From AWTP1-13 sp963827545 (GTDB lineage: Bacteria; Pseudomonadota; Alphaproteobacteria; Rhizobiales; Hyphomicrobiaceae): a stretch of DNA of 64,000 bases. Below are positions 27,623 through 36,926 of this stretch, in pieces; the first letter of the stretch is position 1; the number at the start of each line of letters is the position of its first letter. The stretch is taken from assembly GCA_963827545.1 (NCBI GenBank), contig CAWHBI010000035.1, positions 106,398 to 170,397 on the forward strand, in the 5' to 3' direction. The position numbers and the translations under genes are program-made. The notes under the pieces were generated by a model. It saw only the letters and a list, made by a program, of their open reading frames with translations. It searched no databases and had not been told where the DNA came from.

Positions 27623-28488
27623 CCGGGTTGCCGACTTCGGTGAGGTTCTTCTGGACCTCGGGCGCCTCGAAGATGCGCTTCACCTCGGCGGCAAGCTTGT
27701 CCACGATGTCCGCGGCGTGCCGGCGGCGCGAACAGCCCGTGCCACGACGTGGCCTCGAACCCAGCCAACGTCTCGGCGACCGTTGGAACCTCGGGCGCCG
27801 CGCGCTACGCTGACCGCTAGTGACGGCCAGGGCCACGCAGCGTGCCGGAGCGTGCCTGCGGCCAGGCCAGCGTCATGTTGTCGAAGGCCAGATCGATATG
27901 TCCACCGACGAGGTTGTTGATCACCTCGCCGGAGCTGCGATGGGGCACATGCGTCATCTTGGTGCCCGTCTTCATCTGAAACAGCTCTGCCGCCAGGTGC
28001 GTGGACGTGCCCGTGCCGGACGAGCCGTAGTTCAGCTTGCCGGCGTTCTTCTTGAGGTACTCCACGAGCTCCGGCAGCGTCTTCACCGGCACCTTGGGAT
28101 TGACGATCGAGCAGGTTCGGCAAGCGCGCGATGAGGGAGATGGGCTGGAAGTCCTTCTCGGTGTCGTGCGCCAGGTTCTTGTAGAGGAAGGGGTCGATTG
28201 TGTGCGTACTAACGGTGCCGACGAGCAGCGTGTAGCCGTCCTTGGCGGCCTTCGCCACGGCGGCTGCGCCGGTATTGCCGCGCGGCGCCGCACGGTTCTC
28301 GACGATGAAGGGGGTTCCGTATTTGGCCTGCATCGCCTGTGCGAAGATACGGCCGAACATGTCGGTGGTTCCGCCGGCGCTGAACGGCACGACAATCGTC
28401 ACCTGGCGCTGCGGCCAGGTCTCCTGTGCATGGGCGGGAGGCATGGCGGCCAAGTCGCCAATACGAGAGCTGCAAGGGTCTGTCGCAC
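27623..28488 (-). pseudogene. TctC/Bug-family tricarboxylate-binding protein, 3' truncated
   Basis: Reading from GTG 28488 (GGAGGAG upstream) the pieces in order are a signal peptide ending AHAQ, QRQVTIVVPFSAGGTTDMFG, FIVENRAAPRGNTGAAAVA, PKVPVKTLPELVEYLKKNAG, GTGTSTHLAAELF, HVPHRSSGEVINNLVGG and EVQKNLTEVGNPAV. They lie in changing frames (shifts near 28457, 28104, 27835 and 27735). The protein stops about 30 residues short of the normal C-terminus where it abuts the higA remnant. The indels may be sequence errors, but the truncation is structural. It would have been the periplasmic component of a tripartite tricarboxylate transporter. Confidence 0.75.
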
Positions 28489-28625
28489 GAGTGCTCCTCC
28501 GATATGCTTCGGCCCTGTTTGGCGGGCGCCGAGCGCCTCTAGGGGACGCGACCAATTGTCAACTCTTGGCAACATAGAACTAAAACAGACAGCATGGCTG
28601 ACGGGCCGACCGAAGCGTAAGGATC

Positions 28626-29345
28626 ATGACAATGGCGATGCGTGAACTCACCAAGGCCCGCCTGAGCGCGGTCTCGACAGCCACCCTCACCACGGTGCTG
28701 TTCAAACGAGGCTTCCGGAACACGGTCATCCAGGGCGTGCACCTGATCAACCCGGCGGCTCCACGCATGGTCGGCCCGGCCTATACGCTGCGGTACATCC
28801 CCGCCCGCGAGGACCTCGACCATCTGGGCGTGTTCGAGGATCGCGGCCATCCGCAGCGCAAGGGCGTGGAAGAGTGCCCGCCGGGGCACGTGTTCGTCGT
28901 CGACAGCCGGCGCAACCCGGCCGCCGCGTCCGCAGGCGGCATTCTGGTGACGCGCCTGTGGCAGCGGGGCGTGGCCGGCATCGTGACGGACGGCGGCTTC
29001 CGCGACACGCCGGATATCGCCAAGATGCCGTTCCCTGCCTATCACGCGGCGCCCGCACCCTTGACCAACCTCATCCGGCACCACGCTGTCGATCTCAACG
29101 TGCCGATCGGGTGCGGCGAGGTGCCGGTGTATCCGGGCGACATCGTGGTCGGCGACGGCGAGGGTGTGGCCGTGATCCCGCAGGGCATTGCCGACGAGGT
29201 TGCCGAAGAGGCGTTCGAGCAGACCGCGTTCGAGGACTTCGTGCAGGAGCAGGTCGGGCAAGGCCGCTCGATCTTCGGCCTCTACCCGCCTCTGCCCGAG
29301 GCGCGCGAGGAGTTTGCGCGCTGGCGGGCGGCAAAGAAGCGGTGA
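28626..29345 (+). CDS. RraA-like protein, probable 4-hydroxy-4-methyl-2-oxoglutarate aldolase family
   Basis: The 239-residue protein carries the family motif GIVTDGGFRDTPDI (the Arg-Asp of class II pyruvate aldolases of the HMG type) and GDIVVGDGEGVAVIP. AAGGA sits before ATG 28626. Family members are annotated RraA or dimethylmenaquinone methyltransferase, but many act as aldolases on 4-hydroxy-2-oxoacids. With a TctC gene, a FadR-type regulator and an IlvD/EDD dehydratase around it, an aldolase role in sugar-acid breakdown is most likely. The GntR gene starts within its stop (TGATG). Confidence 0.85.
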   Translation: MTMAMRELTKARLSAVSTATLTTVLFKRGFRNTVIQGVHLINPAAPRMVGPAYTLRYIPAREDLDHLGVFEDRGHPQRKGVEECPPGHVFVVDSRRNPAAASAGGILVTRLWQRGVAGIVTDGGFRDTPDIAKMPFPAYHAAPAPLTNLIRHHAVDLNVPIGCGEVPVYPGDIVVGDGEGVAVIPQGIADEVAEEAFEQTAFEDFVQEQVGQGRSIFGLYPPLPEAREEFARWRAAKKR

Positions 29346-30082
29346 TGGGCCGCGCCATGGGGTTCCTGCTCCTTCGCCGGCTGCGGCAGCGGACGACAAA
29401 GAGGCCAAGCTCAGCGCCGGTATCTATCAGAAGATCCTGGAATTCATCGTGTCGGGTGAGTTCGCGTGGACGCGCGGCTGCCGTCCGAGGCGGAGCTGTC
29501 CCGCCGTTTCAGTGCATCGCGCCCCGTCGTCCGCGAGGCTCTGGCGCGCCTGCGCGACGACGGCGTCATCGTCTCGCGCCGGGGCTCGGGCAGCTATGTG
29601 AAGCGGCGGCCCGACACCGCGTGCTGCGCTTTGTTCCGGTCGGATCGATCGCAGACATCCAGCGCTGCTTCGAGTTCCGCGTCGGGCTCGAGGGCGCAGC
29701 GGCAGCACTGGCAGCGGAGCGGCGGGAACCGAGCGACTTGGCCGAGATCAAGGCCGCGCTGGCTGCCCTTGAAGACAGCATCCGTGAGAACAGGCTCGGC
29801 ACCGAGGAGAACGAACGATTCCACATGGCCGTCGCACGGGCGACGCACAACGGCTACTACGTCTCCGTGCTGGACTCGCTGCAACCCCACGTCGTCTTCG
29901 GCATGAACCTCACCCGCAGTCTGTCACTGCTGAGGACCGCAGAGCGCTTGAGGCTCGTGCAGGACGAGCATATCGATGTTGCGGCCATCGAGGCGCGCGA
30001 TGGGGCGCGCGCGGCCATGGAAACCCACATCGAAAACGCGCCCCATCGCATGTTCGAAGGCGCGCCGGCGAAGCGGGACTGA
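29345..30082 (+). CDS. GntR/FadR-family transcriptional regulator; three frameshifts
   Basis: Pieces in order are SAGIYQKILEFIVSGEF, then DARLPSEAELSRRFSASRPVVREALARLRDDGVI (winged helix; key motif LPSEAEL and RPVVREAL), then ADIQRCFEFRVGLEG and the FCD effector domain with ENERFHMAVARATHNGY. One-base losses near 29361, 29466 and 29620 separate them; the 738-base span corrects to 247 residues, the normal size. ATG 29345 overlaps the rraA stop, so the two are coupled. It probably controls this sugar-acid cluster. Confidence 0.8.
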   Translation: MGRAMGFLLLRRLRQRTTKRPSSAPVSIRRSWNSSCRVSSRGRAAAVRGGAVPPFQCIAPRRPRGSGAPARRRRHRLAPGLGQLCEAAARHRVLRFVPVGSIADIQRCFEFRVGLEGAAAALAAERREPSDLAEIKAALAALEDSIRENRLGTEENERFHMAVARATHNGYYVSVLDSLQPHVVFGMNLTRSLSLLRTAERLRLVQDEHIDVAAIEARDGARAAMETHIENAPHRMFEGAPAKRD

Positions 30083-30140
30083 TAAAATTGCCGTGTTCGG
30101 CATCACGGGTCCGAAACCGTGCAACAGCGAGTGTAAACGT

Positions 30141-31870
30141 ATGTCCAAGTCGAAAGCCCCTGGAGACTTACGCTCGCACCGCTGGTTCGGCGTGGAGGAC
30201 CTGCGATCGTTCGGCCACCGGTCGCGGCTGCGCCAGATCGGCTATGACGCGCAGGATTGGCAGGGCAAGCCCGTCATCGGCATCATCAATACGTGGAGCG
30301 ACATCAATGCCTGCCACGCGCACCTGCGCTCGCGCGCCGAGGACGTCAAGCGCGGCGTGCTGCAGGCCGGCGGCTTCCCGCTGGAGCTGCCGGCGATCTC
30401 GCTGGCCGAGCCGTTCGTCAAGCCCACCACCATGCTCTACCGCAATTTCCTCGCCATGGAGACGGAAGAGCTGCTGCGCTCGCACCCGATCGACGGCGCC
30501 GTGCTGCTGGGCGGCTGCGACAAGACCACGCCGGGCCTGATCATGGGCGCCATCTCCATGGGGCTGCCGGCGATCTACTGCCCTGCCGGGCCCATGCTGC
30601 GGGGCAACTGGCGCGGGCAGATGCTGGGCTCGGGCTCGGACGTGTGGAAGTACTGGGACGAGAAGCGGGCCGGCACGATCTCCGAAGCCGCCTGGGCGGA
30701 GATCGAAGGTGGCATCGCCCGCTCGTTCGGCACCTGCATGACCATGGGCACGGCCGCCACCATGATGGCGATCGCCGAGGCGCTGGGCCTGACGCTGCCG
30801 GGTGCCTCCTCGCTTCCCGCAGCCGACGCCGCCCACCCGCGCATGTGCGCTCAGGCCGGCCGGCGCATCGTCGACATGGTGTGGGAGGACCTGACGCCCG
30901 CCAAGATCCTCACGCCCGCCGCGTTCGAGAACGCCATCACCGTGCACATGGCGATGGGCGGCTCGACCAACGCCATCATCCACGTGGTCGCCATGGCACG
31001 CCGGGCCGGCATCGCGCTGTCGCTGGAGCAGTTCGACGTGATCTCGCGCAAGGTGCCGGTGATCGCCAACGTGCGGCCCGTCGGGCGCGCATCTGATGGA
31101 GGACTTCTTCTACGCCGGCGGCCTGCCGGCGCTGATGAAGCTGCTGAGCGACCGGCTGCATTGCCACGCGATGACCGTCAACGGCCGCACCGTCGTGCGA
31201 GAACATCGAGAACGCCGAGGTGTTCCATGCCGACGTCATCCGCTCGCTGGACAAGGCGATCTATGCGGAAGGCGCCACGGCGGTGCTCAAGGGCAATCTC
31301 GCGCCGCGCGGGGCCGTGATGAAACCGTCGGCCGCGGAGCCGCGCCTGCGCCAGCATCGCGGCAAGGCGATCGTGTTCCGCGACTACAACCACATGGCCG
31401 CCGAGATCGAGCGCGACGACCTCGATGTCACGCCGGACCATGTGGTGGTCCTGCAGAACGCAGGGCCCAAGGGCGGACCCGGCATGCCGGAGTGGGGCAT
31501 GCTGCCGATCCCGAGGAAGCTGGTGAAGGCCGGGGTGCGCGACATGCTGCGCATCTCGGACGCGCGCATGTCCGGCACCAGCTATGGCGCCTGCATCCTG
31601 CACGTGGCGCCTGAGAGCTTCGTCGGCGGGCCACTGGCGCTGGTGCAGACGGGCGACGAGATCGAGGTGGACGTGGGCGCGCGGCGCCTGCATCTCGACG
31701 TCTCGGACGAGGAGCTGGCGCGGCGCCGGGCGGCGTGGGTGGCGCCGCCGCCGCGCTACGAGCGCGGCTACGGCCGCATGTTCCAGGAGCACATCGGCCA
31801 GGCCGACGAGGGCTGCGATTTCGATTTCCTCGAGCACGGCGCGCCAACGCCGGAGCCGGAGATCCATTGA
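30141..31870 (+). CDS. IlvD/EDD family dehydratase, probably sugar-acid dehydratase; two frameshifts
   Basis: The family converts dihydroxy-acids or sugar acids to 2-oxoacids with an Fe-S cluster. Visible are the Cys motifs GGCDKTTPGLIMG and GTCMTMGTAATM, MAMGGSTNAIIH, and the C-terminal SDARMSGTSYGACILH. The second and third Cys are present. Extra bases near 31080 and 31195 split the frame; the corrected length is 575 residues. The start MSKSKAPGDLRSHRWFG fits the aldonate-dehydratase branch (about 570-590) better than biosynthetic IlvD, and the aldolase/regulator neighbours agree. Confidence 0.85.
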
Positions 31871-31882
31871 GCACGCGAGATG

Positions 31883-32200
31883 TCAGGGCTCGCGGCCGCG
31901 CGCGATCAGCTCGGGCGTGATGTTGCGGTGGCCGTGCAGGATCCGCAGCACGTGCACGGTCTCGCTCTGGGGGCCGCCGTCGTAGAAGATCAGGTAAGGA
32001 TCGACGCTCACCATTCGTGCGTCGGATCCGAAGTGCGGTCGCGGGCTGCCCATACCCGGAAAGCGAGCCAGGCGTCTTATCGCGCGCTTGAAATCACTAT
32101 CGTACTTGCGCGCCATGCGGGAGCTTGCGACGTCGCTTGAGTAATCCAGCACCAAGAGAAGGTCCAGCCGCGCCCGGAACGACAGGCGGACCTTGACCAT
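31883..32200 (-). CDS. ParE/RelE-type toxin
   Basis: The 105-residue protein has the ParE/RelE fold pattern: VRLSFRARLDLLLVLDYSS at the start, RIRRLARFPGMGSP-like IRRLARFPGMG, then YLIFYDGG and the closing VHVLRILHGHRNI. ATG 32200 is preferred over the longer frame to 32281 because homology begins there. It lies 13 bases after the antitoxin gene, in the usual antitoxin-first order, and converges on the ilvD-like gene with 12 bases between stops. Confidence 0.85.
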   Translation of the reverse strand: MVKVRLSFRARLDLLLVLDYSSDVASSRMARKYDSDFKRAIRRLARFPGMGSPRPHFGSDARMVSVDPYLIFYDGGPQSETVHVLRILHGHRNITPELIARGREP

Positions 32201-32213
32201 CAAGCGCCGCGTT

Positions 32214-32468
32214 TCAAGCGCCGCGTTTCTTGAGCCAAGCATCCGTTTCGGCAAAGACCTCTTCCACAGACAGGGTCTCACCGCGTGCGATCTCAGCGCG
32301 TGCCTCGTCGAGGTAGGGCTTTGCCCAGGAGAGATCGTCAGCGTCGGCGTCCGCGCCCATCAGGCTGTCGACCGCCAAGCGCACTGCCTCCTCGACGGAA
32401 GCGAACTGCCCTGCCGCAACCGCGGCCTCGAGGCGCTTCTGCTGTTCTGGCGTGAGCGTAATTGTCAT
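32214..32468 (-). CDS. ParD-like antitoxin
   Basis: The 84-residue protein starts with a ribbon-helix-helix-type TITLTPEQQKRLEAAVAAG and SVEEAVRLAVDSL, followed by an acidic C-terminal tail (ADADADDLSWAKPYL...ETLSVEEVFAETD) that would wrap the toxin. It is the upstream partner of the ParE-like toxin. Such operons usually repress their own promoter; no operator was identified in the 94-base upstream gap. Confidence 0.82.
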   Translation of the reverse strand: MTITLTPEQQKRLEAAVAAGQFASVEEAVRLAVDSLMGADADADDLSWAKPYLDEARAEIARGETLSVEEVFAETDAWLKKRGA

Positions 32469-32562
32469 GCGTGAAGCTTGTCACGCCAGGCTGACGCGGG
32501 CGCGTTGCAGTTCGAGCGCCTTCGCGCGGCGCAGAAGGCAAACCTAGGCATATCGGCCTGGG

Positions 32563-33153
32563 TCAAGGCACGGGCGTGTAGAGATCCAGCCGGTTCAGTG
32601 TGCGCGTGCAGGCAGCGCGCCACTCGGCACGGCTCATGTGCGTGCCCTGGTCCCAGAAGCCCATGCAGTCCTGCAGCGTCTCGCCGCCGCCACCAGGCGT
32701 GCTGGGTGCCGATTCGCTCGGGCTCGCGCTCGAGGCCGTCGACGAGGGGATCGTGCTCGTTGTCAGCGTGCCGCCGCTTGACTCTAGCGATTGGGCGGGC
32801 GGCGGTGACAGGGGCGCGATTGCCGGCATCTGGGGGATGGGCGCCGCAATGGTGGACGAGGGCAGCGGAGCATCCGGAACGGGCGTGCTCTGGGTCGCAG
32901 CAGCAACGGCCGCAGCGGCAGCGGCCTGAGACTGGGATGGTGCCTGCGAGCCCGATTGCTTGGTGTCGAGCGCTGATTGCTGCTCATTGCCCGGCGCCAG
33001 AGCGAGTGGCATCGCCTTGTGCAGACCAGCGATTCCCGGCGCAGCCCGCATCCCACCGTGGCCGCCGCCTCGCGCGCTCGCGGCATCGGGCGTGCCGGTG
33101 ATGAGCAGGCTTGCGGCGACGGCCGCCAGAGAGAGATAGCGGAGAGCGGGCAT
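32563..33153 (-). CDS. Secreted protein of unknown function with C-terminal QDCMGFWD block (paralogue 1)
   Basis: I do not recognise a named family. The 196-residue product has a signal peptide (MPALRYLSLAAVAASLL, cleavage near ASA at 26-28), a long Ala/Pro/Ser/Thr/Gln-rich stretch and a compact C-terminus. The last 45 residues contain STPGGGG, LQDCMGFWDQGTHMSRAEW and Cys182, with the two Cys 19 apart. The neighbouring gene at 33320 encodes the same C-terminal block after a different low-complexity linker, so they are tandem duplicates. Start 33153 is aligned with its paralogue; 33162 is also possible. A disulfide-stabilised envelope domain is a guess. Confidence 0.75.
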   Translation of the reverse strand: MPALRYLSLAAVAASLLITGTPDAASARGGGHGGMRAAPGIAGLHKAMPLALAPGNEQQSALDTKQSGSQAPSQSQAAAAAAVAAATQSTPVPDAPLPSSTIAAPIPQMPAIAPLSPPPAQSLESSGGTLTTSTIPSSTASSASPSESAPSTPGGGGETLQDCMGFWDQGTHMSRAEWRAACTRTLNRLDLYTPVP

Positions 33154-33319
33154 GAGACACATCCGTTTTCCGGTGGTGCCCTGGCCCATCAACGTCTGAG
33201 CACAGCGTTTCCGCCGTTCAATCAATCACGTGTACGCGAGCTGGAAGCGACAACACGCAGCGCAAAAGCCGCTATGAAGCGATGACGGAGCTTTTGGCCG
33301 CGACATATCCCAGTGCCGG

Positions 33320-33826
33320 TTACGGCTTTAGGTTCTCGAGCCGGCTCTGGACGCGCTGGCAGGCGTCCCGCCACTGCTGCTTCGTCATGTGCGTCGCCTT
33401 GTCCCAGAAGCCCATGCAGTCCTGCAGCGTCTTGCCCCCGCCGCCGGGGGTGCTCGGCGCCGCCGAATTGGTGGTTGTGCCCGACGTTGAGGTCGTAGCC
33501 GACTTGTCGGCCCTGGCTGATCCGCCGCCGGAAGGCGTGGTCGTTTCGACCGGAGGCGACAATGGCGCGACCGGTGGCTGCTGCTGCGCTGGAATTCCGA
33601 TGGCCGAAGAGGGCGGGGTCGTCGCGGTGGTTTGCGAAGATGGGGAAGTCTGCGCCCCGGTGCTGGTGCCTGGTGTCGTTGCAAGCGGCGACGGGCTGGG
33701 CGAGGTCACGGTTCCAGCGCCGCTTCCACCCTGTCCGTGGCTTTGCGCGTTTGTGGCGTCAGGAGCGACGGCGGTGGCGAAGCACGCGGCGATTGTCGCT
33801 GAGAGAGCCAAGCGAAACGCGGGCAT
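33320..33826 (-). CDS. Secreted protein of unknown function with C-terminal QDCMGFWD block (paralogue 2)
   Basis: The 168-residue product has a signal peptide (MPAFRLALSATIAACFATAV, cleavage near NAQ at 27-28), a Ser/Thr/Pro/Gly linker and the same C-terminal block as paralogue 1: STPGGGG, LQDCMGFWDKATHMTKQQW and Cys156. Cys137 and Cys156 keep the 19-residue spacing. GGGAAAGG lies eight bases before ATG 33826, a good ribosome site. The gap of 166 bases between the two genes suggests separate or read-through expression. Divergent from the FAH gene. Confidence 0.75.
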   Translation of the reverse strand: MPAFRLALSATIAACFATAVAPDATNAQSHGQGGSGAGTVTSPSPSPLATTPGTSTGAQTSPSSQTTATTPPSSAIGIPAQQQPPVAPLSPPVETTTPSGGGSARADKSATTSTSGTTTNSAAPSTPGGGGKTLQDCMGFWDKATHMTKQQWRDACQRVQSRLENLKP

Positions 33827-33993
33827 TGAGCACCTTTCCCGGCCACCTCCCCTATGTTCGTCAACGCACGGCATCGGGATCCGCTCGTTCACATGTCTGC
33901 GAGGGAGCCAGCGACGGCTGCGCTCAAGCCGCCTGACGGGGGCCGGCTTGTCTGCTAGGAATGCCGGTTTGCATCCTGAGAAGGCCCCTTCCG

Positions 33994-34674
33994 ATGAGCT
34001 ATGAGTTCACGCCCGTCCCGCAGCCCACCTTGCCCATCAAGGGCTCGGACCAGCTTTTCCCCATCCGCCGCATCTACTGCGTGGGCCGCAACTACGCCGA
34101 GCACACCAAGGAGATGGGCGGCGATACCAAAGACCCGCCGTTCTTCTTCCAGAAGAACCCGGACAACGTCGTCACCGACGGCAGGTTTCCCTACCCTCCC
34201 GCGACCAAGGACGTGCATTTCGAGATCGAGCTGGTGGTAGCGCTGAAATCCGGCGGCACCAATATCAGGCCGGCTGATGCGATGGGCCACGTATTCGGCT
34301 ACGGCGTCGGCATCGACATGACGCGCCGCGACCTGCAGGCCGAGGCGAAGAAGCTGCAGAGGCCGTGGGAGGTCGGCAAGGCCTTCGAGCATTCCGCGCC
34401 CTGTACTGCGCTCGTTCCGGCCAGGCAAGTCGAGAACCCGTCAAAAGGTGCGATCTGGCTCGACGTCAACGGCGAGCGCAAGCAGACCGGCGATTTGAGC
34501 CAAATGATCTGGGACATCCCGAATCAGATCGCCTTCCTGTCGACCCTGTTCGAGCTGAAGCCGGGCGACCTGATCTTCACCGGCACGCCAGCCGGCGTCG
34601 GCGCCATCAAGAAGGGCGACAAGCTTAAGGGCCACGTCGACGGCGTGGGCGATTTGGAAGTGAGCGTAGTCTGA
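33994..34674 (+). CDS. Fumarylacetoacetate hydrolase (FAH) family protein
   Basis: The 226-residue protein matches the short FAHD1-like branch: RIYCVGRNYAEHTKEMG, FFFQKNPDNVV, the metal-binding FEIELVVAL (Glu-x-Glu), GYGVGIDMTRRDLQ with the Asp ligand, and PGDLIFTGTPAGVG. It probably hydrolyses or decarboxylates a beta-keto or acylpyruvate acid using Mg2+. AGAAGG precedes ATG 33994. It is followed by the M3 peptidase gene 16 bases later. Substrate is not evident. Confidence 0.9.
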   Translation: MSYEFTPVPQPTLPIKGSDQLFPIRRIYCVGRNYAEHTKEMGGDTKDPPFFFQKNPDNVVTDGRFPYPPATKDVHFEIELVVALKSGGTNIRPADAMGHVFGYGVGIDMTRRDLQAEAKKLQRPWEVGKAFEHSAPCTALVPARQVENPSKGAIWLDVNGERKQTGDLSQMIWDIPNQIAFLSTLFELKPGDLIFTGTPAGVGAIKKGDKLKGHVDGVGDLEVSVV

Positions 34675-34690
34675 TCGCGGGAAGAGCAGG

Positions 34691-36826
34691 ATGCGGTTGA
34701 TGGCGACCAGGAAATCAAGACCCACAGCGTCGAAGAAAAAGGCTAAAGCCGGCAGGAGCAGCGGGAAGGCGGCACGGCAGGCCAGCAATCCCTTGCTGGG
34801 GAAATGGAAGACGTCGTTCGAGATGCCGCCGTTCGACCGCGTGCGCGACGAGCATTTCGTGCCGGCTTTCAACCAGGCGTTTGCCGACAACGTCGCGGAA
34901 ATCGAGGTGATCGCCAAGGACCCGGCTAGGCCGGCGTTCCAGAACACGATCGAGGCGCTGGAGCGGGCCGGGCGCGGCCTCGATCGCGTGGCGGCCGTTT
35001 TCTACAATCTCGCGGGCACCGACACCAACGAGACGATCCAGGCGATCGAGCGCAAGGTGGCGCCGCGCTTCGCCAAGCACGCCATGCGCATCTACCAGAA
35101 CGCCCGGCTGTTCCGGCGCGTCGATGCGCTAATGAAGGAGAAGGGCAACCTCGGCCTCACCGAGGAGCAGACGCGCGTGCTGGAGCGCTACCACCGTGGC
35201 TTCATCAAATCCGGCGCCGCGCTCGACGCCAAGGCCAGGAAGCGGATGGCGGCGATTGCCGAGCACCTGGCCACGCTCGGCACCAAGTTCGGCCAGAACG
35301 TGCTGGCAGACGAGCAGGCTTTCCTCCTCGTGCTGAAAACCGAGGACGAGCTGGCCGGCCTGCCGGAGGCGGTGCGCGCGGCGGCCGCGCAGACGGCCAA
35401 CGAGCGCGGCCACGAGGGCAAGCACGCCATCAGCCTGTCGCGCTCCAGCATCGAGCCGTTCCTGCAGTTCTCGGCCCGTCGCGACCTGCGGGAGAAGGCG
35501 TTCACGGCCTGGCGGCAGCGCGGCGCCAACGGGGGCAAGACCGACAACCGCGGGATCATTGCCGAGATGCTGGCTCTGCGCGCCGAGCGCTCGCGGCTGC
35601 TCGGCTTCAAGACGGCGGCCGACGCGGCACTGGAATTCACCATGGCCAAGACGCCGGCCAGCGTGCGCAAGCTGCTGATGGACGTGTGGGCGCCCGCCAA
35701 AGCGCGCGCCCAAGAGGAGCGCGACGACCTGCAGAAGGCCGTGTTGGCGGAAGGCGGCAACTTCAAGGTCGCTGGAAGCGACTGGCGCTATTATGCGGAG
35801 AAGGTACGCAAGTCCAAGTTCGACGTCGACGAGGCCGAGGTGAAGCCCTACCTGCAGCTCGACAACGTCATCGCCGCGGCCTTCGACGTGGCACACAGGC
35901 TGTTTGGCGTGAGCTTCAAGGAGCGCGACGATCTGCCCGTTTATCACCCCGAGGTGCGCTGCTTCGAGGTGACGGGCGCGGACGGCCGTCACATCGGCCT
36001 GTTCCTTGCCGACTACTTTGCGCGGCCCTCCAAACGCTCGGGCGCCTGGATGTCGGGCTGGCGCGACCAGCACAAGCTCGACGCGAAAGAGGTGCGCCCG
36101 ATCGTCGTCAACGTGATGAACTTCGCCAAGGGCGCGCCGGGCGAGCCGGCACTGCTCAGCATCGACGACGCGCGCACGCTGTTCCACGAGTTCGGGCACG
36201 GCCTGCACGGGCTGCTGTCCAACGTGACCTATCCGACGGTGTCCGGCACCAGCGTGGAGAAGGACTTCGTGGAACTGCCCTCGCAGCTCTACGAGCACTG
36301 GATGATGCACCCCGCCGTGCTCAAGCGGTTCGCCAAGCACTACAAGACCGGCAAGGCGCTCCCGGAAGCGCTGCTCGCCAAGATCAAGGCGGCGCGCAAT
36401 TTCAACATGGGCTTCGCGACGGTGGAATACGTGGCCGCGGCCATCGTCGACCTCGACCTGCACGCGCTGGAGGACACGGGCGGCCTCGACGTCGATGCTT
36501 TCGAGAAGGCGACGCTCGGCAGGATCGGCGCGCCGGCCGAGATCGGCATGCGCCATCGCATCCCGCACTTCCAGCACATCATCGGCGGCTATGCGTCCGG
36601 CTACTACAGCTACATGTGGTCGGAGGTGATGGACGCCGATGCCTTCGGGGCGTTCGAGGAGGTGGGCAACATCTTCGATCGTGGCATCGCCAAGAGGCTT
36701 TACGAGAGCATCTATTCCGCTGGCGGCAAGCGCGACCCGGCCGACGCCTACAAAGCATTCCGCGGGCGGCTCCCGACCACCAAGGCGCTGCTGGAGAAGC
36801 GGGGGCTCGCGGGGGCCGGTTCATAG
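34691..36826 (+). CDS. M3 family metallopeptidase (peptidyl-dipeptidase Dcp/oligopeptidase A type)
   Basis: The 711-residue zinc peptidase has the thermolysin-type HEFGH at about residues 498-502 (ARTLFHEFGHGLHGLL) and the third ligand region GTSVEKDFVELPSQ with the downstream Glu. The C-terminal catalytic HIIGGYASGYYSYMWSEV is also diagnostic. It degrades short peptides, cytoplasmic or periplasmic in other species; no signal peptide is seen but the N-terminus is Lys/Ser/Arg-rich (residues 4-30). ATG 34691 and 34700 are both possible. Confidence 0.93.
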   Translation: MRLMATRKSRPTASKKKAKAGRSSGKAARQASNPLLGKWKTSFEMPPFDRVRDEHFVPAFNQAFADNVAEIEVIAKDPARPAFQNTIEALERAGRGLDRVAAVFYNLAGTDTNETIQAIERKVAPRFAKHAMRIYQNARLFRRVDALMKEKGNLGLTEEQTRVLERYHRGFIKSGAALDAKARKRMAAIAEHLATLGTKFGQNVLADEQAFLLVLKTEDELAGLPEAVRAAAAQTANERGHEGKHAISLSRSSIEPFLQFSARRDLREKAFTAWRQRGANGGKTDNRGIIAEMLALRAERSRLLGFKTAADAALEFTMAKTPASVRKLLMDVWAPAKARAQEERDDLQKAVLAEGGNFKVAGSDWRYYAEKVRKSKFDVDEAEVKPYLQLDNVIAAAFDVAHRLFGVSFKERDDLPVYHPEVRCFEVTGADGRHIGLFLADYFARPSKRSGAWMSGWRDQHKLDAKEVRPIVVNVMNFAKGAPGEPALLSIDDARTLFHEFGHGLHGLLSNVTYPTVSGTSVEKDFVELPSQLYEHWMMHPAVLKRFAKHYKTGKALPEALLAKIKAARNFNMGFATVEYVAAAIVDLDLHALEDTGGLDVDAFEKATLGRIGAPAEIGMRHRIPHFQHIIGGYASGYYSYMWSEVMDADAFGAFEEVGNIFDRGIAKRLYESIYSAGGKRDPADAYKAFRGRLPTTKALLEKRGLAGAGS

Positions 36827-36926
36827 GTGCCATTAGACCACGAGGATGGCGCGCCGCGTCTTGCTCGGCGCCAGAGCCGCGTGCCATACACCGCTGCAGA
36901 CCACTTTTCCGTGAGGGTGGGCGGCC

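Noticed and set aside
27424..27813. A new 130-residue HTH protein
   Set aside because: Only the first 66 residues are HigA-like; the rest is antisense TctC sequence, so this is a chimeric frame at a rearrangement.
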